Source of the DNA: Exophiala sp. HKRS030
Taxonomy: Eukaryota; Ascomycota; Eurotiomycetes; Chaetothyriales; Herpotrichiellaceae
Reading direction: 5' to 3'
Assembly: GCA_023897205.1 (NCBI GenBank)
Contig: JAHWDD010000012.1
Coordinates: 124,001-188,000, forward strand
DNA: 64,000 nucleotides
Under the pieces are notes generated by a model. That model was given only the letters and a program-made list of their open reading frames with translations. It did not search any database and was not told where the DNA came from. Made by a program: the position numbers and the translations under genes. Of this stretch, positions 33,365 to 44,459 are shown piece by piece. Positions within the stretch are counted from its first letter, which is position 1, and the number at the start of each line of letters is the position of its first letter.

Positions 33365-35116
33365 ATGGAATCTGTCCAAAGGATCATCCAAGCACCAATT
33401 GACACAATCAAGTCAACCATCATGGCTCCGTCAGCGGATACTTCATTTGCGTCCCACGTTTCCAACCAGTTCACCTCTTACGAGCAGGACCGACAGGCTA
33501 CTTCAAAGAACACCGTCTACGCCACCAGCAATGGCGCTCCTATGCCCCACCCCTATGAGGCACAGAGAGCTGGCGAGAATGGCCCTCTTCTTCTTCAAGA
33601 TTTTCACCTGATCGACCTTCTGTCACACTTTGACCGAGAACGAATCCCCGAGCGCGTTGTCCATGCCAAGGGCAGCGGTGCACATGGTTTCTTCGAGTGT
33701 ACAAACCCTGCGGATGACTTGACTCAGCTAGACATCTGGGGTACCAAGGGCAAAAAGTGTCCCATCACAATTCGATTTTCTACCGTTGGTGGCGAATCCG
33801 GATCGCATGACTGCGCTCGTGATCCGCGAGGCTTCTCTGTTAAACTCAGGACTGAGGATGGCAATTGGGATATGGTGTTCAACAACACTCCAGTCTTCTT
33901 CTTGAGAGATCCCGCCAAGTTCCCCCATTTCATCCACACTCAGAAACGAGATCCATCAACCCATCTTACTCATGCTGATGACTCCACCATGTTCTGGGAC
34001 TATTTGTCTCAAAACCCGGAGTCTATTCATCAAGTCATGATCCTCATGGGTGATCGAGGTATTCCTGACGGATACAGATTCATGCATGGCTACTCTGGTC
34101 ACACACTCAAGCTCGTCAAGAAGGACGGCCAGTGGGTCTACTGCCAGATCCATCTCAAGTCCATGCAGGGTACCAAATTTATCACCCAAGAGGATTCGGC
34201 CAACAAGTCTCCAGACTATTCGCAGAAAGATCTGTACGAGGCGATCGAACGTGGGGATTTCCCCAAGTGGTCGGTCGAGGTTCAGACCATGACACCAAAG
34301 GAAGCCGAAGATGTTTGGGAGAAGCAAGGCATCAACGTGTTCGACCTGACTCACGTTTGGCCTCAAAAGCAGTTCCCTCTCCGCAAGGTCGGCGAAATGA
34401 CCTTGAACGAGAATGCCATCAACTACTTCGCCGAGGTGGAGCAAGTTGCCTTCAACCCATCTCACATGCCTCCTGGTGTTGAGCCTTCTGCCGACCCCGT
34501 GCTCCAGTCAAGACTCTTCTCCTACCCCGACACTCACCGACACCGCGTGGGAGTGAATTATCAACAGCTCCCAGTCAACGCACCACGTACAGGCTACAAA
34601 TTTGGCAACTTCCAGCGCGATGGATCCATGGCTTTCTATAACCAAGGTGGCCGATCCAACTACCTATCATCGATCGACCCTATCCAATTCAAGGAGCGTT
34701 CTGTTGACCTAGACAAGACACATGGCCATTTCCAAGGCACCGCCATTACGTTCTTGTCTCAAATCAGACCCGAAGACTTCAATGCTCCCCGAGCATTATG
34801 GGAGAAGGTCTTTGACGAGCCGGCTCGTGAACGGTTTGTCAACAACGTCTCTGGTAAAATGGAAGTTTGCCCCAACAAGGAGATTTTGAAGCGACAAATC
34901 ACCATCTTCCGTGAAGTTAGTGAAGACCTTGCTCAAAGACTTGAGAAGGCTACCGGTGTCAAGGGGTACGATAGTATTAAGAACATGAAATTTAACGGCA
35001 CCCACAACGGCATGGCTACGGACCCTAGTGCTAGGTACGCCAATGGAGTGAAGGCTGCTACGGGCTATTCTTTGGCAGACAACAATGGTGCACCTACAAA
35101 GGGAACGCACAACTGA
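33365..35116 (+). CDS. Monofunctional haem catalase
   Basis: A single exon encodes 583 residues. Catalase turns hydrogen peroxide into water and oxygen. The distal His is in RVVHAKGSGAHGFFE, the distal Asn in MVFNNTPVFFLRDP, and the haem-binding Tyr in RLFSYPDTHRHRVG; all are intact. The length and the short C-terminal part lacking a flavodoxin-like domain mark a small-subunit catalase. No signal peptide is seen, and the last residues (GTHN) are not a PTS1 signal, so a cytosolic enzyme is likely. An in-frame second ATG at 33422 (MAPSADTSFASHV) could be used instead and would remove 19 residues. It could deal with peroxide from oxidases such as the copper amine oxidase at 60.7 kb, but the distance makes that weak inference. 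Confidence 0.96.
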   Translation: MESVQRIIQAPIDTIKSTIMAPSADTSFASHVSNQFTSYEQDRQATSKNTVYATSNGAPMPHPYEAQRAGENGPLLLQDFHLIDLLSHFDRERIPERVVHAKGSGAHGFFECTNPADDLTQLDIWGTKGKKCPITIRFSTVGGESGSHDCARDPRGFSVKLRTEDGNWDMVFNNTPVFFLRDPAKFPHFIHTQKRDPSTHLTHADDSTMFWDYLSQNPESIHQVMILMGDRGIPDGYRFMHGYSGHTLKLVKKDGQWVYCQIHLKSMQGTKFITQEDSANKSPDYSQKDLYEAIERGDFPKWSVEVQTMTPKEAEDVWEKQGINVFDLTHVWPQKQFPLRKVGEMTLNENAINYFAEVEQVAFNPSHMPPGVEPSADPVLQSRLFSYPDTHRHRVGVNYQQLPVNAPRTGYKFGNFQRDGSMAFYNQGGRSNYLSSIDPIQFKERSVDLDKTHGHFQGTAITFLSQIRPEDFNAPRALWEKVFDEPARERFVNNVSGKMEVCPNKEILKRQITIFREVSEDLAQRLEKATGVKGYDSIKNMKFNGTHNGMATDPSARYANGVKAATGYSLADNNGAPTKGTHN

Positions 35117-35752
35117 AGTTTGAATTTGGCATACGGATGAAATCGCTATGAATTTGGGAAAGCGCAATAAATATATTTGCATATATGTAATCAAATCAAA
35201 CACTTGCAATGTGTCAAAATAGGAACTATTTCGCATCTAATCAACTAATGGGGTATCGACCTCTCCTACGTTGATTGAAATGATCCACAAACAATAGGTC
35301 GTTTCCTACTTGGTGGTTTGCCGGTCAATCACACCCGGATACTGGATCGGAGGCGCCGAAGAGCCGCGCCGAAGCACAATATCTCCCCTATATTTCTTGG
35401 CCGGGTGGAGTTTGTCCAACATCGAGCAACTATCCTCATGATCAAGTACTTACTGGGGGTCCTTGAACAATATGTCGACTCTAGCGTTGCTAACCTCGAT
35501 GTGCTATGCGCCAATAGCAGGCGTGTGTGACATCAAGACACAGACACAATGGTCGGCCTCAAGAGTACGTTCGGCCTTCCGAACTACAACAGCAGCCGAC
35601 TCACATAGGCGCGGACTTCAAGTTGATGTCTTTGGATGATTCTGTCTGCGTCCGATGGCCGATACTCCGATATTCTCTGCGGGTATAAGAGACCCTGTCA
35701 GTCTTCAAATAAAGGACCTTCTCACATTACTACGATCGTGATTGAGCTCAAA
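35117..35752. other. Intergenic region
   Basis: 636 bp between catalase and the MFS gene. The only clear feature is the TATA-like box below. No coding frame. Confidence 0.6.
35684..35690 (+). promoter_or_regulatory. TATA-like box of the ten-exon MFS gene
   Basis: TATAAGA in the context GGGTATAAGAGACC lies 63 bp upstream of the ATG at 35753. Confidence 0.45.
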
Positions 35753-37955
35753 ATGGAGGAATCGATGCCTATGTCCCAGCCAAAGCCGTCTCTCGAGACG
35801 TCGAATCATGGGTGAGTCCTCGACCGATGCTATGAGACTTCCACCAAACATGGGAGCTGATATCAAACTTCTCAGGCGACCGGACGTCAACGACGGCTCC
35901 AAGGCTCTAGAAGTGCCAGTCGTTTCCTCAGACATCGACGACATTGAGAAAGAGCCTGCTGTGAACGAGAAAGGTCAAGTCGATGACCATGAGTTGAAGC
36001 ATATCGAAGGACCCGACGGAACCTCCAAGGCGTACAAAGTGGTGAGGTTCAGGCCTGGAGACCCAGAAGATCCAAAGAACTTTCCCAAAGCACGCAAGTG
36101 GTTGATAACCTTGACGCTTAGCTGGGTATGCTTTTCGGTGGCGTTTTCCTCCGCCGTCATCACACCAGGCATACTAGGAGTCGCAGCACACTTTGATGTG
36201 TCTGAGGAGGTAGCTCTGTTGACCGTCACCTTGTTTGTGATGGGATTTGGAATTGGCCGTACGTTTACTTCCCCCATCTCTTCAAGCACCACGGTCTGCA
36301 AGTATAGTATACTGACTGGCGAGAAACAGCTCTGATATTTAGTCCCCTTTCCGAACTGTATGGCAGAAGGATAATATACTTGACCACGTTTGGCGTCGCC
36401 GTCGTCTTCATCATCCCATGTGCGGTGGCCAAAAACATCCAGACTTTGCTCGTGTGTCGTGCCATTGGCGGCATTGCTATCAGTGTCCCGGTTGCAAATG
36501 TGAGTTGATCTCGCACAACCCACGCATCCTCAATGATCTACATAACAGCACACTAATACTATTGCCTTGTAGATTGGTGGTAGCCTTGCAGACTTGTGGC
36601 GTCCCGAAGAGAGAGGTGTCCCAATGGCGGCTTTCAGCGCAGCGTAAGTTTTTGCTCACACTGGCTGTTGTCATACGAGTCCTTGCATCTTACACTGTTT
36701 AGACCTTTTCTAGGTCCAGTGTTTGGTAAGTCTTTCCACCTGAGTCACAAATGGCCCATCTTTCTAATCGGCCGATAGGTCCCTTGATCGGTGGCTTCAC
36801 ATACGAGTCATTGGGCTGGCGGTGGCTATACTATTTACAGTTGATCGTGACAGGCGCTCTTTACGTTGCTGTAAGTGTGATTTTTCTTGTGGCGAGACCG
36901 ATCTCTTTCTACTTCATTCTTTTACAAGGCAACGAAACTGACGTGTGTAGATGATTCTCTTTGTGCCCGAGACATATGCACCGGTGATCCTCTCCCGCAG
37001 AGCAAAGAAGCTGCGTAAAACCACGAGCGACGACTGCTACGTGGCGGAACACGATCTCATGCATCACTCGTTTGGTCACATTGCTCAAGTCTATCTCACC
37101 CGACCTCTGAAGCTCTTATTTACTGAACCAATTGTCACCCTGATGTCATTGTACGCGGCAATTCTCTACGGTCTGCTGTACATGTTCTTCGTGGCGTAAG
37201 CATGTCCATACTTTAGTCATGGCTTTGGTTGACTGATAGAACAGATACCCTATCGTATTCCAAGAAGGTAAAGGATATTCGGCAGGTATCACTGGACTGA
37301 TGTTCCTCCCTTTGACGGTCGGCATTTCCGTGGGCTTAGTATTCACGCCGTTTGTCAACAGGCACTACCTGAGTCTTCGAGCAAAGTATGAGGGTCTCCC
37401 TCCTCCGGAGTTGCGACTTATCCCTATGATATCTGCCAGTTGGACGATTCCAATGGGTGTTTTCATCGTAAGTCGATCAAAACTATCTCGTTCGGATTTT
37501 TTCGTCTGGATATTACCAATACTAATGTTCCCAAAATAGTTCGCGTGGACTTCCTATCCGCACTTGAGCTGGGTTGGACCTTGTCTCTCTGGATTTCCAA
37601 TCGGCGTGGGTTTTGTGTTCGTGTACAATTCTTTCAACAACTATATCGTCGACTCTTATCAACACACGGCGGCTTCTGCATTGGCTGCAAAAACACTTAT
37701 CAGATCACTTTGGGGAGGGTCAACCGTTCTCTTCACTACACAGATGTACCACAATCTCGGATGTATGTGGTTATTCCCCAAACCTCCGAAATTCCACACT
37801 TTTTGGGCATCATTACTGACGAATATATAGATCAATGGGGCTCCTCGCTGCTTGGGTTCATTGCTTTGGTCTGCTGCTTGATTCCTCTGGGATTCTATAG
37901 GTACGGAGCGGCGATTCGCAAACATTCTAAATATGCCTACTCCGGAGAGGAGTAG
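35753..37955 (+). CDS. MFS transporter, DHA1 type, ten exons
   Basis: Ten exons (35753..35811, 35876..36258, 36330..36499, 36573..36643, 36703..36725, 36779..36870, 36951..37195, 37245..37467, 37540..37762, 37831..37955) give 537 residues. All junctions keep phase and restore membrane segments. [18 protein letters not shown] opens the membrane domain, [16 protein letters not shown] is the MFS loop signature, and [14 protein letters not shown] is the TM5 antiporter motif. That motif is built from the 23-nt exon 5. The order resembles polyamine/drug:H+ antiporters of the Tpo/Flu1 group. The start assumes a first 64-bp intron with GTGAGT and CTCAG. Without it the ATG at 35808 (MGESSTDAM) would open the same frame. 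A TATA-like box lies 63 bp upstream. Confidence 0.87.
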
Positions 37956-38685
37956 ATTCAGATGCTTGCAGTTAGGCCTTTTCTCAAGAAGTAGTAGAGC
38001 GCATGGAAGACAGGCCGAGATGGACGAGGTCAAGATCGATGTCCAACCTCGAGCCGGAGAAGACAAGATATAACCTTGCACACCCAATGTATAGATATAG
38101 GAATAGATAAATAGACAGGCATCACATCAGTGCAAATAAAGAATATTCAGGAAGAGAAGGTAAATGTAGGCAGCCAGTCTATTGGGACATCGATGCCGGG
38201 AATAGTCGCGTATAGCCAGTGGGTCCACAATGAATTACCTTAGTGACCTCGATCAAGATTCTCATTGTTGAGAGCTCCCAGTCCTATCGATTGATGTTGC
38301 TCGACCAGAACAGTTATCCAAAGTACAAGCTCTTGCAGCCTTAGAAAGGAATGACCTCAAATATCGCCCTGCACGGCTACAACGGGACTCCGGAGGCTCT
38401 GCGGGCGGAATATCAAGGACGTTCGGAACCTCCGAAAGGCCGAAAGCGCGACGAGGCTTTAAACATACCACGAACTTCGATCACACTTGTTACAGAGTGT
38501 TATTAACAAAGGCGAGATTGGAAAGCCCGCGAGTTCTCAGGTGTGAAGGGAGGGAAAGAGGATCCAAGACCCAAACACTTTTCGGCCACCTCTTTTTGCC
38601 TGCGGTTGTTAACTTTTTATTATCCGTCCGCACATGAACAGTAACGAAAACCGGGAGATCCGGTACCAACGCGCTCTCTGGTAAA
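37956..38685. other. Intergenic region, promoter of a Zn2Cys6 gene
   Basis: 730 bp. The region just before the next start contains the CGG-N5-CCG site below. No coding frame recognised. Confidence 0.6.
38652..38662. promoter_or_regulatory. CGG-N5-CCG site before a Zn2Cys6 gene
   Basis: CGG-GAGAT-CCG lies 24 bp upstream of the ATG of the next gene, which itself encodes a zinc-cluster protein. Zinc-cluster dimers often bind inverted CGG triplets, so autoregulation is possible. Its nearness to the start suggests it may lie in the leader. Confidence 0.35.
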
Positions 38686-41132
38686 ATGGCTGATAAGCAA
38701 CCTCTCCCACATACTCCAAGAGCTTGTTCTGCCTGCAAGGCAAAGAAGCTCCGATGTCTCATGAGTAGTAGTCCACCATGGATATGTCAAAGGTGAGTTA
38801 TATATACCCAAAACCCACTTCAATCCCCGTCGGCCAGCCCGAAAGCGAATTCTGTCTCCATATCGGTTGTTTTGGGATTATGTTTCTACGTCTCTTGTTG
38901 GACCACAACTCTGACATTTTCCAACAACCTCGTTCAGATGTACACAGAGGAAACTGGATTGTGTCATACCTGAACACAGACCTAGAGAACGTAGAAAGAA
39001 AGGTGAGACGGAGAACCGGGAAACCAATCCAAGTTCTTTCACTGACTCGTTGTTACTTCATTCAGTCGTCTTTGAAAGAAGGATAGAACAACTCGAACAC
39101 AAAATCGAAAGATTCATGACTTTGCTTCCGAAACCAGTCAACGACGACAACGGCTCGGCAGATCCAGAGAATCATAGGAGAAGAAGTCCACCACGTTCAC
39201 CTTCAACTTCGATGACATCGACCACAACCCCGAAATCGTCTCTCGCAGACCAAAAAGATTTCATCAGTGACCATGTCTTGTCACTTTCCCAAGCGGATCT
39301 CCTTCTTGTCGAATACAGACTTCATTTTGCGGAAACCTTCCCTTATGTCGTGCTGGGTTATCATATGACCATCTCTAAACTCAGAAGAGACAGTCCATTG
39401 TTGTTGTTGGCGATCATGGTCAGTACTTCTTGGAGGAATCGACCTTTACAGGAGACCTTGAACAAAATATTCCTCGAAAGGTTGAGCATCGCCGTCATCG
39501 TCCAAGGAACAAGGAACCTCGACCTACTCCAAGGGTTATTGGTGTATTTGAATTGGTGAGTTTAGGTCTCTCCCCGAGACTGTGTCATATGATCTCACTT
39601 ATGAGGCTATACTCATCTCTTGTTCATTCTGTTCTTCGAACAGGTATCATTTTCATGTCACACCTCATTCACAACAAGCATATCGTTTAATGGCGATCGC
39701 GAGTACTGCGGCGATCGATTTCGGCATCACACGAAGGCCCGGTAAACATCAACATCGAGATATGACCGTCGAGACTTTTCATGATACCCCCGAAAGTTTG
39801 GTGTCTAGGGATGTTGCCGATGATTGGAGTAACGATGCGAAAAGGGCATGTTTGGGATGTTATCACCTTGCCACTTGGTGAGTAATTACACCACTCCGTA
39901 CTCAGCCCTCTGTTCCCATGCAACGCTTGAACATCGAAGACTATGACTCATCTCTAACACCTATTGTGTTGTTAGGTATTCGGTAATGTGTCGAAAGGCG
40001 AGTCCTTTGGCCTACAACGACTACATGAGGACGTGTGCTTTGTCCCTGGCTGCTACCAAAGAAGCCAAAACCGACACGGATCTAATACACGTTTTGGAAT
40101 TGACACATGAAGCCGATCAGGTTTTTACTTTGTTCAATTATAGTGACAACAAACAAAGTCATCATATGGATGATGATCAACTACAACTTTATTTGAACAC
40201 ATTTTCATCCAAACTTCGAGACTGGCATGCCCGTGCTCCTGCGTCTCTAAGAGAAAATCGTAAGTGTTGCACTGGATTCCTACATGGGCTCTGATTATTG
40301 TGTATGTCTTGTGGACCAACTGACTGACAACCATGCCAAAGCTTGCAAACAACTATTGCCTTGGATAGTAGAAGCTTTAGCTCGAGAAATTGGACTTTCC
40401 GGTATTTCTTGGAATTCAAGTCTTTCATTGTCACACGTCCGGATACTGGTCGACAGTTTGGAGAGTACAAGGACATACCTCGACATGTTTTTGGAGATAC
40501 CGGACTCTCGCTTACCCAGTCTGAGTGCCACTCAGTGGACACTGTTACATTATTCGTTCATGCTGGCCACGACAGCTTCTTTGTGTATAGATACGACAGA
40601 GTGGAACGTCCAGATTGCCAGATCAATCATCAAGGTCGAAAATTATTTCGAGATAATGACGAAACGTGTCCAGACCGTGGCAAGTCAGATGGCTTCAGTC
40701 GATGGTCTTTTTGACTGGTTCGGAAGTATCATTGTCAGGTGGGAAGCGATGAAAGCTCGATATGTGGCTGCAGTCAAACAGTCACTGTCGAAATCACTGT
40801 CACTGTCACACTCACAGGCTTTGGCTTCTTCGGCGCAGCACCAACAGACTCAGACACAAACACATACTCAAACCCAAACGAGGAGTAATAATGTATCATC
40901 GTCCAGATCCACGACCATGGCATTGAATACATCTTCTTCGCCTCCTGATAATGGACATTGCGAACAAATTGTTCCAGAACAACAACAACAACAACAACAA
41001 TCTTGGTGGAATTTTGGACACCCGCAAACGAACTCATTCATGCCTGTTGGTGGATTTGACTTACTCAATTTTGCTTCTGGTATCGAATCTTGGATGACTC
41101 CAGATTCGTACTCGTCGTCAGCATACTACTGA
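38686..41132 (+). CDS. Zn2Cys6 fungal transcription factor (first of three)
   Basis: Six exons (38686..38792, 38938..39002, 39066..39555, 39644..39877, 39976..40259, 40342..41132) encode 656 residues. The first 145-bp intron splits the zinc cluster. After splicing the spacing is CSACKAKKLRC, nine residues, then CQRCTQRKLDC, that is Cys 2-6-9-2-6. An Arg/Lys linker and a short coiled coil (VFERRIEQLEHKIERF) follow, which should set dimer spacing. A middle homology region contains WYHFHVTPHSQQAYRLM. The tail is rich in Ser, Thr and Gln, with QQQQQQQ near residue 620, as in activation domains. Its neighbours suggest control of the dioxygenase/FAH group or of transport, but no target can be proved. 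Confidence 0.88.
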
Positions 41133-42010
41133 TTCATGACGTGAAGGGTGGTCCTCGTCGACTCGCATGGATCATGCCTTCATGCCGAGTCTGGTCTGAT
41201 GCGAATATTGGCTCTGTCCTGAAGCGCTCCTAGTCGAGACGATGGGGCTACCCTGATGGTGTTTCTGGCGGCAAGCCGTGCTAGCAATTTCATCACGGGC
41301 GAGAGCATCGTGACTGACAGAGGAGTGCTGGGACGATGATGGAGTTGGCCAAAGAAGAATATAAAGGGCGAACCAATAATAAAATTTATTACCAAGCTGT
41401 TCAAGAATGCAATCAGCCCGGACTACAAACTGGTGGGTATGGTACTTTGGGGGAAGGGGGAGGGCTATCCTGACATTAGGAATCATCAACTCTTCCGGAC
41501 GAAATAATAGGAATGGGACCCTGCACTTTCTTTCTGCCTGGCTAGTCAAAAAAATCATCTTGAGAAACCTCATTTCCACAAACCGAAGATCGAATGATCA
41601 TTCAATCTTTTTGGTGGTTCCTAAAACACAAGATGCTACACTTCTTCTCTCAGGTAGACAAACCGCTCATGGTGGTTAGATTAAAAAATCCGGTAAGCAT
41701 GATACGAGTACACAATTGATAAAGAAACTGGCTGATAACACTAAGATCTGATATGAGCTCTGGGCCCTTTTCACATCCACATTACGACGCCTGGGACTGG
41801 GCGGATGCCCGCTTATCGAACAAGGGTCTCGGATGTCGATGGGACCCCAACTCTTCTAGAGCTAAGGGTCCTATCATTGACTTCTTCTCTTTCGTCTTCT
41901 TTCCCCTCATTCTGCTTCCCAACCTCTTGACAACCGGCATCTGGCCTCCTTGAGGACGAGCATATAGCGCCAAAATACCCTGTATCATGTTACAGTCCTC
42001 GTAAGCGAAC
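41133..42010. other. Intergenic region
   Basis: 878 bp between two tandem Zn2Cys6 genes. No protein-like frame and no repeat recognised. Confidence 0.6.
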
Positions 42011-44154
42011 ATGTTGAACGAAAAGGACCGTCAGTCTGTGTTGTTCACAGTCCCCCAAATCTTGACAAGTGGGAAGTCGGCACAGACGACGCTCCCCCCG
42101 CGTTGTCGAAAGAGCCGACTGGGTAAGCCCGCAGCCGTGCTCGCAAGATCACAAACATCTTTGCTGACTCTGACTTCAAGGGTGCGATACATGCAAGCAG
42201 CGCCGCATCAAATGCGATGGAACAATTCCAAGCTGTGCGAGATGCTTAAAGCGTGGTCTGGAATGCCCCGGGCCCAAAACTACAGCACCCCTCAAATGGC
42301 GCACAGATACGACAATTGACCAGGTTTCCGACAAGAGTCCAACGAAGCACCGACGAAGCTTGCCTAAGCAGTGCATTACCGGAGAAGAAGACTTCACCGC
42401 GGGCAAATGTGTTCCCCTCGACCCTCAAAGGGCTTCATTCGCTAGAATGAAGACCACAAGGGCAGCCATCGGCAATGCTTCTTTCTCTCCGGGATCCTAT
42501 CCGCCCCGCGGTCCAGACTACGACTATTCAGAAGCCATCCAATATGGATTTGAACGATGCTGGGATCTTGACAACACCGATACTGCGATGAGAGATGTAG
42601 AAGTCTCAACTCCCAGTGACAATAGCTGTCGCGATAGCTTTGAAACCACTTTTGACAGTGAATCTCTTGATCGACAAAGGTCACGGGATTCCATCTGCGC
42701 GAGCCCGCTTCGCCAGGTGAGTTTATCTTCTCAGGTACGCTCCTTCTACATCGGGCATTACTTCTCATCTGTCGTGCCAATTTTCACCATCTGCGATGGG
42801 CCTGATGACCCGTTTGGCGCGGCGCTGCTGCCTTACATGTCGACGGATGGACCTCTCACGCAAGTCCTGGCCGCTATCGCTTGTCTTCACCAGTCCAACA
42901 GCCGGAACGACACCAACATTCCGGATTACGCAGTGGCCCTGCGATCACAGGCCGTTGCTACTGTTAGGGAGAAGGTCCGTTCCGTCAGGGCCGGACACGA
43001 GACTGCAGTGACCTGTCTCATGCTTGCGGCAACAGAAGTGAGTCCATTCCCAAAACAAAAGTCTCGTAATGCACGTCTAAAGATCTTGAACGATTGTGTA
43101 GAGCTATTTCAATCCCAACGCTTGTGGCTTGGTCTATCTCGAGGCTGTGAGGCAATTGTTCGAAGTGCGGGCTGGATTGCTCGACACCATTCCGGCCTGC
43201 TTCATCAGACTGCTGGGGTGGTTGGAGATGTTGACCAGCATGACGTCTCGAATCTATGTACCACGGCCGCACATCGCAGTGCAGGATTCTGTTTGGGTCG
43301 AAAAGGTGTGTGATGGGAGGGTCGACGTTCTTTTGGGATCTTGGTCGGAGGTATTGCCTGCGATATGTCAGTTGAACGCGTTGGCTCGACAGGTCCCTTT
43401 TGGAAAGTGGACAAAACGCCGCGAAGAGATCGTGCTAGCCATTGAAGCTTCTTTACTGGAGGGTCGGCACGGATATGCCGGTGAGAGTTGTTTCTCTGAC
43501 GAGAGCCTGGGTGGTTTCGATGACGCCGAATCGGTGGCCCTGTTCAGCCCGATGCCATACACCCTCCAAGCTTCCGCCTCAGAAGGGTTACCCAACTCGC
43601 CATCTCCAGATGACGTTGTTCTCTCATGGATCAACTCTATGGACCCTGAGCCACCGAGCGACACCAACAGTGTGTCTGGCAGCGCGACCCCATCTTCTTC
43701 CTTGATTGACCAGGACAACTCTCTGGTACACTACTGTCAAATTATGGGCAGTGCATATCGGTTCGCGGCACTACTGGAACTGTACCATACGTATCCATCC
43801 GTTCTGGCAAGGCGGCTACCGCTCCTCTCCGGTCCCTCATCTCCCACATCCGACGCGTACTTTGCCGCTCTATCGTCACACATCATTTCACTATTGAGCG
43901 CGATACCGCCCGAGAGCCGCCTGTTCAACGTGTGTTCTTACCCGCTCATGACCGCCGGACAATTTTGCTCTGGCGAGCAGGAGCGGAAGTGGGTTCAGGG
44001 GGTTGTAGATCAACTACGGCACAAGAACGGCATCGCGGCCGTCATGGTCCTGGGTGAGACTCTGGAAGAAATCTGGGAGAGACGTGACCGGGGGGAGGAT
44101 CTGGTCTGGACGACCGTGTTCGTGGAAAAGGGATGCGAAATGCTGATCAACTGA
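42011..44154 (+). CDS. Zn2Cys6 fungal transcription factor (second of three)
   Basis: Three exons (42011..42122, 42181..43037, 43102..44154) encode 673 residues. The zinc cluster begins right after the first intron: CDTCKQRRIKC, then DGTIPS, then CARCLKRGLEC, with spacing 2-6-6-2-6. The intron falls directly before it and gives SRLGCDTC. Later sequence contains the fungal-specific regulatory region (RSFYIGHYFSSVVPIF, then LAAIACLHQSN and TCLMLAATE) and a C-terminal half with ILSLLSAIPPESRLFN-like helices. The first exon (MLNEKDRQSVLF) is less certain, because fungal homologues often have a short basic N-terminus. The layout, with no Gly-rich tail, resembles the Fungal_trans_2 group. It lies convergent with the MFS gene next to the catabolic island. 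Confidence 0.85.
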
Positions 44155-44459
44155 CCAAAGTTTCCTACGGTTAATAACCCCCACAAACGAACACGGTGAT
44201 ATTCTGTCCGACTTGCGGTGTAGTCATGAGGAATGTGCTCCCTTGTTCTGAATGCTTGATTAAGAACGAAACATGTGCGGAATACGGCCTGCCAGGAAAT
44301 TTGATGGCATGTGGACGTGACATGACAAACATGTCTGCATTCACAATATATACTTGAACTCTGCTTTGATTTTCGTACATCAATCAGCTGAAGTACAGAA
44401 AACTTCCCTCAGCACCGGACGAGGCTTCGTGAAAGTGAAATTGGTTCTGCGCTCGCTCG
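44155..44459. other. Tail-to-tail intergenic region
   Basis: 305 bp between convergent genes. Nothing recognised. Confidence 0.6.

Noticed and set aside
42716..42737. Apparent GTGAGT...TTCTCAG intron inside the second Zn2Cys6 gene
   Set aside because: Only about 21 bp long, too short to be spliced, and the frame through it is open and protein-like.
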